From NCBI GenBank assembly GCA_965223675.1, contig OZ245013.1:186001-250000 (forward strand): a stretch of 64,000 bases of DNA, read 5' to 3'. Below the pieces are notes generated by a model, which was not told where the DNA came from, made no database searches, and saw only the letters and a program-made list of their open reading frames with translations. A program made the position numbers and the translations under genes. Source of the DNA: JAGQKC01 sp965223675 (GTDB lineage: Bacteria; Nitrospirota; Nitrospiria; Nitrospirales; UBA8639). Below, one piece after another: positions 17,031-25,405 of this stretch. The number at the start of each line of letters is the position of its first letter. Within the stretch, counting starts at the first letter, position 1.

Positions 17031-18932
17031 CTATTGAATGCCGTGGCGAGCGAGGCGACGATACAGAGTAACGCGGCTGATGCCAAGTAGTTTGGCCGCG
17101 GCACTTCGATTTCCACCCGTCTTCTCTAAGGCGGAAAGAATAGGGTCGGCCTGATCCTCGATGGGAGCATTCTTCCCACGAACAATGCTTGGTAGGTTCT
17201 GCTGCCCAAGAATCTCGGGCGGAAAATCGTGAGGCTGTAGCGTTGGCCCATGAGAACGAATCACGGCAAATTCGATGGCATGCTGAAGTTCTCGAACGTT
17301 GCCTGGCCAATGATGTCCGACGAGCAGGCGGACGGCTTCATGACTCATCTTATTCACTGGACGTCCTGTGCTCGCACGACATTGCCCCAAAAAAAAGCTG
17401 GCGAGCAATGGAATATCTTCTCTGCGATCGCGCAGGGGAGGCAAGAGAATGCGTCCGACTCGAATGCGATACAAAAGATCCGCTCGAAAGTGCCCGGCCT
17501 CGACGTCGTTGGCTAATTGATGGTGAGTGGCGGCAAGGACACGGACATCAATCTTTCTCAGGTTAGATTCGCCCACACGCGTGATTTCTCGTTCTTGTAA
17601 GACACGTAACAAACTGGTCTGAACGGACAGTGGAATATCACCAATTTCATCGAGGAACAGCGTGCCTCCCTCCGCTGCTTCAAACACACCGGTTTGGTCC
17701 GACACGGCCCCAGTGAACGCGCCACGCTTGTGGCCAAAGAGTTGACTGGCCACGAGCGATTCCGTGAGCCCTGCGCAATTGACGGCCACAAACGGTCGAT
17801 TCTTTCGATGGCTTGAGCGATGGATGGCGCGTGCGACGAGCTCCTTTCCTGTACCCGTTTCGCCTTCGATCAAGACCGTCGAATCTACGCGTGCTAGTTC
17901 GTGTATTTGCTGAAATACGGCCTGCATCCCCGGGCTTTTTCCGATTAAATCCTGAAATTTTCCGCTTTCACCGAGGAGACGGCGGAGATCCTCCACTTCA
18001 GACGCATCGTATAAATAGAAGATTTTTTGGTCAGGCTCGCGCGGATCATCGCAAATGTCGATATTGGCCCAGCAGATGCGTCCACCAGTCACGTTTGGCA
18101 TTTGGACCTTGATGCTTTCACGTTGAGCAGGTGGTCGCTCAAGCATGGCTTCAAGGCGTGCGAGGTATTCCGTGTTGCCGAAAATTTCTCTCCAATGTTT
18201 TCCCACGTATTGTGTGGAGCGTTTCTGACATAATTCCTGGGCGGCCCGGTTAAGAAACAGAATCTGGCCGTCGCCATCGGTGAGCGCCACGCCGATTGAA
18301 AGTTGATTCATCATGGCCTGAAGATCATCATGGCTCCGCTGGAGTTTGCCGATGACCCCTTCGAGTTGTGATTCTGCTTCCTTTCGTTGCGCAACCTCAT
18401 CCTTCAAAAGTTCATTGGCTTCTGACAAGGCAGACGTGCGTTCCTTGACACGTTCTTCCAACTTATCATGAGCGTGTTGTAGCGCTTCATTGGAGAGTTT
18501 CCGATCCAAATGAAGGGAGAGCATTTCAGCTAAAGAATTGATGAGACTCCGTTCCTCGGCCAGGAATGGTCCTTCTACTTCGTGGGGCTGCTCTTCAAGA
18601 TAGACGACTTCAATCGATCCTGAAATGTTTCCTTGGCACACGAAGTCGGCGCGTTGGACCCATGGGGTCACCTGATAGTTGGGCGTGGTTACTTTGATAT
18701 CATCAAAACATATGCGTCCGGCAGTGATCTCGGGGTATTGCCATGAGACGGGAAGCAGGGCGACAAGCTTCGTTAGGAGTTGTTCCGTCGATCCATCATC
18801 TTCTTGAAACAGGCGAGCCGTCGTGTGGAGGGCTGTGAGTTCTTTGACACGCTCGCCTAAATGATGGAGCGTTCGCTGAAGTTTCCCGGTTGTTTCTTGA
18901 TCTTTGTCGTCGGATGTGATGTCGGGTGTCAT
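17031..18932 (-). CDS. Sigma-54-dependent activator with GAF-like and PAS domains
   Basis: A 633-residue enhancer-binding protein. Order seen: N-terminal sensory domain (about 25-145, GAF-like), coiled coil 145-205, PAS domain 205-315 (GVALTDGDGQILFLNRAAQEL), AAA+ domain with GETGTGKE (357-364), GAFTGA (404-409) and Walker B FLDEIGD (426-432), and a C-terminal Fis-type helix-turn-helix (GGNRSAAAKLLGISRVTLYRRL). Two sensory domains and no receiver suggest direct sensing. It is transcribed towards the coiled-coil gene at 16.4-16.8 kb, whose upstream repeats are candidate sites for it. It is divergent from another sigma-54 activator at 19.3 kb. Confidence 0.92.
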   Translation of the reverse strand: MTPDITSDDKDQETTGKLQRTLHHLGERVKELTALHTTARLFQEDDGSTEQLLTKLVALLPVSWQYPEITAGRICFDDIKVTTPNYQVTPWVQRADFVCQGNISGSIEVVYLEEQPHEVEGPFLAEERSLINSLAEMLSLHLDRKLSNEALQHAHDKLEERVKERTSALSEANELLKDEVAQRKEAESQLEGVIGKLQRSHDDLQAMMNQLSIGVALTDGDGQILFLNRAAQELCQKRSTQYVGKHWREIFGNTEYLARLEAMLERPPAQRESIKVQMPNVTGGRICWANIDICDDPREPDQKIFYLYDASEVEDLRRLLGESGKFQDLIGKSPGMQAVFQQIHELARVDSTVLIEGETGTGKELVARAIHRSSHRKNRPFVAVNCAGLTESLVASQLFGHKRGAFTGAVSDQTGVFEAAEGGTLFLDEIGDIPLSVQTSLLRVLQEREITRVGESNLRKIDVRVLAATHHQLANDVEAGHFRADLLYRIRVGRILLPPLRDRREDIPLLASFFLGQCRASTGRPVNKMSHEAVRLLVGHHWPGNVRELQHAIEFAVIRSHGPTLQPHDFPPEILGQQNLPSIVRGKNAPIEDQADPILSALEKTGGNRSAAAKLLGISRVTLYRRLARHGIQ

Positions 18933-19294
18933 GAGTGAACTGTAAGAGCCATGATTGATTGAATGCTTGCAGTGTACAACAAGTCACCCTAGGAGTTCAC
19001 ATCGTTAAAATCAAATACATGGTCTTCACGTAATCATTTACAGAGAGAGTTGGCTTTTTGGCTTGCAGCAGCCCGTGTGATCCGTTAAGAATACAGGGCA
19101 TGGACCCTAGAGCACCTATGCAAAACGGCGTTCATGGTAGACCATACATCGAAATTGTGGCTTCGTTCGACGGCTGTGGATTGCTATCGAATAACATTCA
19201 TTGAGGATACATGGGAATCTGTTACGCTACGTCTAGAAATTTCAGTCGCAGTATGAGGATCTTGAGTTCCCGTGCAAGATGATTTATCAAGAAC
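18933..19294. other. Divergent promoter region between two sigma-54 activators
   Basis: About 360 bases holding the promoters of both divergent activators. A TTGGC...TTGCA pair near 19050 resembles a -24/-12 promoter but is one base too long in spacing. No gene is seen. Confidence 0.45.
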
Positions 19295-21349
19295 ATGATT
19301 TCAATTTCTTCTCATTCCCAACCCGAACCTTTATATACAACACTCCTGGAAATTACTGAGGCCATTTCCAAGAATCGTGATCTTTCTGCATTATTTGACG
19401 CGCTGGCCCGGCATATTCCGCAAGTAGTCCATGTGGACTTTCTTGCTCTGGCCCTTCATAACCCAGAACGACAAACCGTACAAGATTATCTCATTCAGGC
19501 CAATGTCCCTGCGGATGTGGAAGGAGGGAAAGTATGGAATGTGGATGATCACCCGGCGGGAACTGTGGTGCAAAGTCAGAAGCCGTTTTTTGCCTCCGAC
19601 ATCAAGGCTGATCAACGGTACCCCAAGTCGTTTCCATTAATGCGGGAAGACGGAATACAGTCTCTGTGTGCGTTTCCGTTGACGACTGCCGTGCGACCTC
19701 TGGGAGCCTTAGTGTTCGCCAGTCGAAAAAAAGGAACCTACCAAGAATCTGACCTTGAATTTCTTGAGCAAGTCGCCAAGCCAATCGCCGTTGCCGTCGA
19801 TAATGTTCTTCACTTTCAAGAGTTAAAACACGAACGTGATCATTCACGTCTCTTGCTGGAGGTGAATAATGCGGTAGTCTCAACTCTTGAGCTAGGCGCA
19901 CTTTTCACGTCCATTTGCGCGTCTTTGCGTCGCGTCATCTCTCACGAAATTACCAGTCTGTACTTGTACGTACCGGAATCTCATTGCTTCAGACGACATA
20001 TACTGGATTTTCCGAGTGGTACAGGGTTGCTGGAAGTCGGAGGCATGGTTGGATTCGATGACACACCTGCTGGACGAGTGTTTCAGAGCCGCACGGCATT
20101 GGTATCGAATGAATCGGATATGAAGAAGGCCCAGTCGAAGACTACACATCAGTTGTTAGCAGCCGGAATGAAATCGGGTTTTTATGCCCCGCTCGTTGCC
20201 CGGGACAAGGTTCTCGGGACGTTGAATTTGGCCAGTTCCCAAGAAAAGATTTTTGGCGAAGACATAGTTGATCTACTCACGCAGGTGGCCGGCCAAATTG
20301 CGATTGCCTTAGACAATTCGCTGGCCTATCAACAAATCAAAGAGTTGAAAGAGCAACTTGAACAAGAAAATGTGTATCTGAAAGATGAACTTCGGACGGA
20401 ACATAATTTTGAAGACATCATTGGGGAGAGTGCCGAACTCAAGAAGGTTCTTCAGCAATTGGAAATCGTGGCCCCGACTGATTCCACAGTGCTAATTCAA
20501 GGGGAAACGGGAACGGGCAAGGAATTGATTGCACGAGCCCTGCATCAACTGAGTTCGCGAAAAGAGCAAGCATTTGTCAAATTGAACTGTGCAGCTATTC
20601 CCACGGGTCTCTTAGAAAGTGAATTATTTGGTCATGAAAAAGGCGCGTTTACAGGGGCCATTGCGCAAAAGCCCGGTCGATTTGAACTTGCCAACCGGGG
20701 AACAATCTTTCTGGATGAAGTCGGAGAAATCCCGGTCGAACTGCAATCCAAGTTATTGCGGGTGCTTCAAGAACAGGAATTTGAGCGTCTGGGAAGTACC
20801 CGCACCATAAAAGTGGACGCGCGATTAATCACCGCCACCAATCGCGATTTAGCCAACATGGTCGAGGCTGGACAGTTTCGAAGCGATCTCTATTACCGCT
20901 TGAATGTCTTTCCCATCACGCTTCCGGCGCTACGAGAACGACCAGACGATATCCCGGTTCTGATTCGCTACTTTACCCAACGCTATGCCCAGCGGATGAA
21001 TAAAAGGATTGAGACGATACCCACAAAGGTCATGAACACTCTCTCCAGCTATCACTGGCCCGGAAATATTCGGGAGTTGGAAAACATGATTGAACGAGCC
21101 GTGATCCTCTCACAAGGTTCCGTGCTCACACTTCCCTTAACTGATCTGAAAGTTGCTCCACGATTGGAAAGCGCTTCTCCTCCGTCCAAGGCTACGCTCG
21201 AAGGGGTCGAACGGGATCACATCCTACAGGTGCTTCGCGAGACCAAATGGGTTATTGGCGGTCCGTCAGGCGCTGCCGCTCGATTAGATACGAAACGCAC
21301 CACACTCATCTCGAAAATGAAAAAACTCAATATTTCTCGCCCCATATAG
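19295..21349 (+). CDS. Sigma-54-dependent activator with two GAF domains
   Basis: A 684-residue FhlA-type activator: GAF1 at about 30-175, GAF2 at about 195-345, a coiled linker (QIKELKEQLEQENVYLK), AAA+ domain with GETGTGKE (403-410), GAFTGA (450-455) and Walker B FLDEVGE (472-478), and a C-terminal helix-turn-helix (GAAARLDTKRTTLISKMKKL). Twin GAF domains imply a small ligand, redox or gas signal. The ribosome site before the ATG is weak. The first of two identical-spacing upstream elements begins 28 bases past its stop codon, so this protein is the natural candidate to bind both elements and switch on the genes at 21.6 and 24.9 kb; that is inference. Confidence 0.92.
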   Translation: MISISSHSQPEPLYTTLLEITEAISKNRDLSALFDALARHIPQVVHVDFLALALHNPERQTVQDYLIQANVPADVEGGKVWNVDDHPAGTVVQSQKPFFASDIKADQRYPKSFPLMREDGIQSLCAFPLTTAVRPLGALVFASRKKGTYQESDLEFLEQVAKPIAVAVDNVLHFQELKHERDHSRLLLEVNNAVVSTLELGALFTSICASLRRVISHEITSLYLYVPESHCFRRHILDFPSGTGLLEVGGMVGFDDTPAGRVFQSRTALVSNESDMKKAQSKTTHQLLAAGMKSGFYAPLVARDKVLGTLNLASSQEKIFGEDIVDLLTQVAGQIAIALDNSLAYQQIKELKEQLEQENVYLKDELRTEHNFEDIIGESAELKKVLQQLEIVAPTDSTVLIQGETGTGKELIARALHQLSSRKEQAFVKLNCAAIPTGLLESELFGHEKGAFTGAIAQKPGRFELANRGTIFLDEVGEIPVELQSKLLRVLQEQEFERLGSTRTIKVDARLITATNRDLANMVEAGQFRSDLYYRLNVFPITLPALRERPDDIPVLIRYFTQRYAQRMNKRIETIPTKVMNTLSSYHWPGNIRELENMIERAVILSQGSVLTLPLTDLKVAPRLESASPPSKATLEGVERDHILQVLRETKWVIGGPSGAAARLDTKRTTLISKMKKLNISRPI

Positions 21350-21376
21350 CTGTCACGTCTTTCTCTCATCATTCGT

Positions 21377-21405
21377 CGATATTTCGTCACGCTTCATTTC
21401 GACAC
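21377..21405 (+). promoter_or_regulatory. Upstream activating element A
   Basis: A 29-base element matching element B (24664-24692) at 25 of 29 positions, with CGATAT at the left and CATTTCGACAC at the right end. Its right end is 83 bases before the first G of the -24 promoter element, exactly as for element B. Probable enhancer site for a sigma-54 activator. Confidence 0.75.
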
Positions 21406-21485
21406 TTGGAATTACCCTACAAGGCAGAACGGTTCATTTCTTCATGAAAACAATGAGTTATAAAGTATTATTCGATCATCATATT

Positions 21486-21502
21486 TTGGTACGGCTTATG
21501 CG
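21486..21502 (+). promoter_or_regulatory. Sigma-54 promoter A
   Basis: TTGGTACGGCTTATGC has GG and GC at the correct 10-base gap for a -24/-12 promoter. It lies 62 bases before the ATG at 21564 and matches promoter B at 24773-24788 closely, including bases downstream. Confidence 0.78.
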
Positions 21503-21563
21503 ATGTTCTATGACAAGAAAGGCAAACAGATTTTTATAAACAATCATTGCTAAGGAGGATACC

Positions 21564-22070
21564 ATGAATCAACCATCGAACATCCAAGTTCTTGCCGTGA
21601 GTGCTGTCATGAGTGCGCTGTTCCTCATGCCTGTCGTGGGCAATGCTAACACACGAGAAATCAGTCCGGGTGGACATCGACAGGTAACCGGGGTAGTGAG
21701 TGCTAATAAAAATGGCATACTCACGGTGAAAACGCCCACTGGGAACTTTACATTAACCGAGAACGGCTCGCACCGGCATGGTCATCATGTTCCACAAGTG
21801 GGCGAGGAAGTCATCATGACCTTCGATGAGAACAATACACTCATCGATGCGCACCCGAAGGGGGACGTTGAAAGTCATGAGTTCTATACCGGGAAGCTGG
21901 TGTATATGGGCAAGATGAAGAAAGAAGTGAAAATTCTCACCTCTGACGGTGAACAAGTCTTTCCAATCGAGCGGCTAGAAATCAAGACGAAACCGATTGA
22001 AGAAGGCACGATGGTGACCGTGGAAGTCAATGAAGGCGGGACAGTCATCGATCTTCGCCCGGCGAGTTAA
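21564..22070 (+). CDS. Exported protein of unknown function, sigma-54-controlled
   Basis: A 168-residue protein with a signal peptide ending near residue 29 (VVGNANT) and a beta-rich, repetitive body: QVTGVVSANKNGILTVKTPTG, then VGEEVIMTFDENNTLIDAHP, then a second similar half with FYTGKLVYMGKMKKEVKIL and GTMVTVEVNEGGTVIDLRP. The two halves look like a duplicated small beta domain. A His-rich stretch (GSHRHGHHVP) might bind metal. AAGGAGG precedes the ATG. It has sigma-54 promoter A and element A upstream. No family is assigned. Confidence 0.75.
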   Translation: MNQPSNIQVLAVSAVMSALFLMPVVGNANTREISPGGHRQVTGVVSANKNGILTVKTPTGNFTLTENGSHRHGHHVPQVGEEVIMTFDENNTLIDAHPKGDVESHEFYTGKLVYMGKMKKEVKILTSDGEQVFPIERLEIKTKPIEEGTMVTVEVNEGGTVIDLRPAS

Positions 22071-22101
22071 TCCTCATAAGAGGGAAACATGCTGAGAGAG
22101 A

Positions 22102-22135
22102 CCTTGAGCTATCACCATCTAGTGGTAGCTCAAGG
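22102..22135. terminator. Hairpin between the exported protein and ankyrin genes
   Basis: CCTTGAGCTA (22102-22111) pairs perfectly with TAGCTCAAGG (22126-22135); CAC/GTG can extend it after a one-base mismatch. No T-run follows, so it may slow or end transcription or protect the upstream mRNA. Confidence 0.5.
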
Positions 22136-22187
22136 AGAAAGATGAAATTGGGCCCGTGTTTCAACTATTCATAAAGGAACGGAAGCC

Positions 22188-22865
22188 ATGAAGGAAATGA
22201 CCATCATCGTGAGTCTCTTAGGAGTAGGATTTTGGGTGACGGTCCTCGCGTTCGGCAACCCCGGCCTTTCCGATCAAGAACAGCGCCTGTTTGAGGCCGT
22301 CGCCAACAACGATGTCCCAACAGTACAGACGTTAGTGGAAAATGGCGTGAAGATTGACGCCCAGGATGTTCAAGGCCGCACAGCCTTACTGGTCGCGGTG
22401 GAGGAGCATCATCTTGAGAGCGCCAAAGTGTTACTTGACGCGGGCGCTGATGTGAACATTCAAGATCACAAACAGGATAGCCCACTATTATTAGCCGGAG
22501 CCGAAGGCACGGTGGGCATTATGAAGCGCATCCTGCAAGCGAACCCAGACTTCACGCTGTATAATCGCTTCGGTGGCACCTCGCTTGTCCCGGCCGCTGA
22601 ACGGGGTCATGTGGAGATGGTGAAATTGTTAGTCAACACAAACATCGATATCGATCATGTGAACCATCTGGGTTGGACAGCTTTATTAGAAGCCATTGTT
22701 CTCAGTGATGGGGGACCACGTCATCAGCAGATTGTGCAAGTACTCGTGAATGCTGGAGCGGATGTGAATATTGCTGACAAGGACGGCGTGACACCCTTGC
22801 AGCATGCGAGGCAAAAAGGGTTTCAAGAGATCGTGAAGATTTTAGAACTGGCCGGAGCCAAATAG
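22188..22865 (+). CDS. Exported ankyrin-repeat protein
   Basis: A 225-residue protein with an N-terminal signal peptide (IIVSLLGVGFWVTVLAFG) and then ankyrin repeats of about 33 residues. At least five are visible, with the signatures GRTALLVAVEEHHLESAKVL, AGADVNIQDHKQDSPLLLA, GHVEMVKLL, GWTALLEAI and NAGADVNIADKDGVTPLQHA. Ankyrin repeats bind proteins; with this signal the protein would be periplasmic, as are some catalase-associated ankyrin proteins. It lies between two exported-protein genes on the same strand and could be co-transcribed from sigma-54 promoter A through the hairpin at 22.1 kb. Its partner is unknown. Confidence 0.85.
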   Translation: MKEMTIIVSLLGVGFWVTVLAFGNPGLSDQEQRLFEAVANNDVPTVQTLVENGVKIDAQDVQGRTALLVAVEEHHLESAKVLLDAGADVNIQDHKQDSPLLLAGAEGTVGIMKRILQANPDFTLYNRFGGTSLVPAAERGHVEMVKLLVNTNIDIDHVNHLGWTALLEAIVLSDGGPRHQQIVQVLVNAGADVNIADKDGVTPLQHARQKGFQEIVKILELAGAK

Positions 22866-22941
22866 TCGGAACATTGCGTATCTATTTGTCTGTAGTTAGG
22901 GTAATGGTTCTCTTGATAAGATTGATAATAAAAAAGGACGG

Positions 22942-22975
22942 GGTATTCCGAATACCTGAGATATATCATCTCAGG
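22942..22975. promoter_or_regulatory. Two overlapping dyads upstream of the coiled-coil lipoprotein
   Basis: GGTATTC-C-GAATACC (22942-22956) overlaps CCTGAGAT-ATATC-ATCTCAGG (22955-22975) by two bases. They could be alternative hairpins ending the ankyrin transcript, or an operator for the gene at 23038. No T-run is present. Confidence 0.45.
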
Positions 22976-23037
22976 CAGAGAGGGTAGGAGAAAGGATGAC
23001 CGTCTAACGCCAATCACTTTTTACCAGAAGGAGAACT

Positions 23038-23751
23038 ATGAAAAGAGGAATGGTTGCCCTAACAGGTATTGTTTTGGCTAGTCTCTCTCTCGGTTGTTCG
23101 CAGATCAAAACACAGGTTCTGCCTTCCCATCTTTCCTCTCAGACTGCTAAGGAGTGGTCTGCAGAAGAGCATCAGGAGGCTGCCGACCTGTTGCATGAAG
23201 AGGCGGTACGGCTGGAAGACCAGGTGGCCCACTTGGAGCAACGGGTGGAGCGGATCAACGAAAAGCCGTATCTGGATCCGAAAGAAATCAAACGAGAAAG
23301 GTGGAAGAGGCGTATGGAAGCATACCGTGTGGAAATTTCGGAGCTTTATGAACGAATCGCTTGGCATCATGGGGAGGCCAACCGATTTAATGGGGTGCAG
23401 GCATCTGAAGAGAAGGTGCTGCCTTCCAAACTTTCTCAGGCTGCCAGGGAGTGGTCTGCAGAAGAGCATCGGGAGGCTGCCGACTTGCTTGATGAAGAGG
23501 CGGTACGGTTGGAAGCCAAGGTGGTCCACTTGGAGCAACGGATAGAGCGGATCAACAAGAAGCCGTATCTGGATCCGCAAAAGACCAAACGACAAGGGTG
23601 GAAGTCACTGATAAGAGCAAACCGTGAGGAAATTTCGGAGCTTCGTGAACAAATCGTTTGGCATCATGGGGTAGCTGAACGGCTTTCTACTATGCCCCCA
23701 TCTGAAGAAAGTGAAAGATCAGGAGAAGACACAGATCCTAAGGGGGGTTAA
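23038..23751 (+). CDS. Lipoprotein with two tandem coiled-coil modules
   Basis: A 237-residue lipoprotein: signal with lipobox LSLGC (Cys at about residue 20). Two modules of about 80 residues follow, each opening EWSAEEH-x-EAADLL, then a coiled coil LEQR-V/I-ERIN, the motif KPYLDP, and an end with WHHG-x-A. The modules are 99 codons apart and very similar in DNA, so they come from a recent tandem duplication. The single-module exported protein at 16.4-16.8 kb has the same module. The start is set by AAGGAG a few bases before the ATG. No known family is recognised; an outer-membrane structural or tethering role is a guess. Confidence 0.78.
   Translation: MKRGMVALTGIVLASLSLGCSQIKTQVLPSHLSSQTAKEWSAEEHQEAADLLHEEAVRLEDQVAHLEQRVERINEKPYLDPKEIKRERWKRRMEAYRVEISELYERIAWHHGEANRFNGVQASEEKVLPSKLSQAAREWSAEEHREAADLLDEEAVRLEAKVVHLEQRIERINKKPYLDPQKTKRQGWKSLIRANREEISELREQIVWHHGVAERLSTMPPSEESERSGEDTDPKGG
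23116..23695 (+). repeat. In-gene tandem duplication, period 297 bases
   Basis: The unit from about 23116 to 23402 is repeated from about 23413 to 23695 with few substitutions; GTGGTCTGCAGAAGAGCAT occurs at 23154 and 23451. One three-base length difference lies near the start. The period is a multiple of three, so the frame is kept. Confidence 0.85.
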
Positions 23752-23912
23752 CCCTTGCACCAAAAAGTTGTTTGACTCAGATCAAGGGGGAGCAGATTTT
23801 GTGGGGGACATCTCTGTATCTCGGAACACCAACGGAGGAATCCCCCGGCTAAGCGCACAATTTTGCAGGAAGACGCATAACACTCGAAAGTCTATAGCCG
23901 TTTATGTTCGTT

Positions 23913-23931
23913 TGTTGGGCTAGCCCCAACA
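23913..23931. other. Short hairpin in the gap before the GlcG-type gene
   Basis: TGTTGGG-CTAGC-CCCAACA forms a 7-base stem 69 bases before the ATG at 24001. Function unclear; possible operator or weak terminator. The rest of the 249-base gap shows no gene. Confidence 0.4.
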
Positions 23932-24000
23932 TCGTAATGGAATGTCAGAATGGTCGGAACATCTCAGCATGATTTTTTAACCTACAAGGAGGATTGAACG

Positions 24001-24528
24001 ATGAACATACAAAGAATCACCGGAAAACTTGGCCTGTTCACCTGGTGTTTCGCGGGATTGATGATCGGGCAGGTTCAGGCGGCTGACTTACCGAAAGAAA
24101 GTGTCCTGCCGCTGGCCATGGCCACGAAGGCGGCTCATGCGACCGTCGATAAATGTTTGGCCGATGGCTACCGGGTCAGCGTGACCGTCGTCGATCAAGG
24201 CGGGAATATACGCGCCGTCTTGAGGCAGGATGGAACCGGACCGCATACCCTCGAAAGTAGCCGGAAGAAAGCCTATACCTCGGCCAGTATGAAACAACCC
24301 ACAGCCAAGCTGGCCGGGCTTATTGCGAAGATGCCTGCGCTCCAAGGCCTTCAGCGCATGAATGAACATATGCTTCTGTTAGCTGGCGGACTACCGATCA
24401 AAATCGGTGATGCCGTAGTCGGCGGGATTGGTGTAGGCGGTGCACCTGGAGGCCACCTTGACGCAGCTTGCGCACAAGCGGGTCTTGATAGTATCGGCGC
24501 AGCTCCACAGGTAGAAGCCAAAAAATAG
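24001..24528 (+). CDS. Exported GlcG/HbpS-type (DUF336) heme-binding-like protein
   Basis: A 175-residue exported protein with a signal peptide ending at about residue 27 (VQAADLP) and then a complete GlcG/HbpS domain: MATKAAHATVDKCLADGYRVSVTVVDQGGNI, AYTSASMKQPTAKLA and the closing GGLPIKIGDAVVGGIGVGGAPGGHLDAACAQAG style C-terminus. Family members such as HbpS bind heme or respond to oxidative stress. AAGGAGG lies before the ATG. A terminator follows at 24.57 kb, so it is probably a single-gene unit. Its presence in a stretch of envelope-stress genes is consistent with a redox role, as inference. Confidence 0.87.
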   Translation: MNIQRITGKLGLFTWCFAGLMIGQVQAADLPKESVLPLAMATKAAHATVDKCLADGYRVSVTVVDQGGNIRAVLRQDGTGPHTLESSRKKAYTSASMKQPTAKLAGLIAKMPALQGLQRMNEHMLLLAGGLPIKIGDAVVGGIGVGGAPGGHLDAACAQAGLDSIGAAPQVEAKK

Positions 24529-24567
24529 AATTCAGCACGCTTGGAATATCGTCAGATAAGGAAGAGT

Positions 24568-24595
24568 CGGCCTTGATGGGGCCGCTTTTTTTTTT
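24568..24595 (+). terminator. Intrinsic terminator after the GlcG-type gene
   Basis: CGGCC (24568-24572) and GGCCG (24580-24584) form a short G+C stem followed by C and a run of ten T residues. Confidence 0.75.
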
Positions 24596-24660
24596 TATGA
24601 ATTTATTGTCGCTACAATACTTCTCGCTCGATTTAGTTGTCCTGTCGTCTCTTCGCCATG

Positions 24661-24692
24661 TGACGATATATCGTCATGACTCATTTCGACAC
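24661..24692 (+). promoter_or_regulatory. Upstream activating element B, with a 16-base palindrome
   Basis: The stretch begins with the perfect palindrome TGACGATATATCGTCA (24661-24676) and ends in CATTTCGACAC. Bases 24664-24692 match element A at 25 of 29 positions, and the end is 83 bases from the -24 GG in both. Probable sigma-54 activator site for the DoxX gene. Confidence 0.78.
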
Positions 24693-24772
24693 CTCCTCTG
24701 TCCAACTTTTCTGACCATAGAAACTATAAAAAGAAATCAATAGGTTACTAAAATTTGTGACGCCACAATGGC

Positions 24773-24788
24773 TTGGTATGCCTTATGC
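24773..24788 (+). promoter_or_regulatory. Sigma-54 promoter B, upstream of doxX
   Basis: TTGGTATGCCTTATGC has GG and GC at the exact -24/-12 spacing. It lies 85 bases before the ATG at 24873. Similarity to promoter A continues into the downstream bases (TGACAAGA). Confidence 0.78.
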
Positions 24789-24872
24789 CATATCTGGTGA
24801 CAAGAGCAGAATGATTTAAGAGGTACATTACCAAACCACTTAATAACCCAAACACAATAGGGAGGCTGAATC

Positions 24873-25373
24873 ATGAAAGCATTTTTTCAAACAGATAATC
24901 GATGGACAGGGTTGATCTTAAGAGTGATGTTGGCGCTCGTCATTTTTCCTCATGGCGCGCAAAAGCTGTTGGGGTGGTTTGGAGGAAATGGATTTGAGGG
25001 AACGATGGGATTTTTTACCCAACAAATGGGAATGCCTTGGTTCATTGCGTTTCTCGTGATTATTGGAGAGTCAGTGGGTGCGCTTGCGCTCGCGGTTGGC
25101 CTGTTTACTCGGTTTTCTGCAGCCAGTTTAGGGATTATTATGCTTGGTGCCGTGGTCATGGTGCATTGGCCACATGGGTTTTTCATGAACTGGTTTGGTC
25201 AGCAAGGGGGTGAGGGTTTTGAATTTCATTTGCTAGTGATTGGGATGGCACTCGCGTTGGTCGCCAATGGTGGTGGAAAGTGGTCTGTGGATAGAGTCGT
25301 TGCACGATGGGTCACGGCAAAATCTCCTGAACGTATTCATGTAACTCAGAATGTTGCACACTCTGCAGTCTGA
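24873..25373 (+). CDS. DoxX-family membrane protein
   Basis: A 166-residue protein with four hydrophobic helices and the DoxX signature: FPHGAQKLLGWFGG near residue 30, then a helix pair with GESVGALALAVGLFTRFSA and HWPHGFFMNW. Family members act in membrane redox chemistry, with quinones or thiosulfate, or in oxidative-stress protection; the exact role is unknown. It has its own sigma-54 promoter with upstream element B and follows a terminator, so it is a separate transcription unit under the same control as the exported protein at 21.6 kb. Confidence 0.9.
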   Translation: MKAFFQTDNRWTGLILRVMLALVIFPHGAQKLLGWFGGNGFEGTMGFFTQQMGMPWFIAFLVIIGESVGALALAVGLFTRFSAASLGIIMLGAVVMVHWPHGFFMNWFGQQGGEGFEFHLLVIGMALALVANGGGKWSVDRVVARWVTAKSPERIHVTQNVAHSAV

Positions 25374-25405
25374 TTAAGGTTTGTTAATAACGAGGATGTA
25401 CACTT

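Noticed and set aside
19040..19065. TTGGC...TTGCA pair as a sigma-54 promoter for the twin-GAF activator
   Set aside because: The gap between the two elements is one base longer than the strict spacing and the site lies more than 200 bases before the gene.
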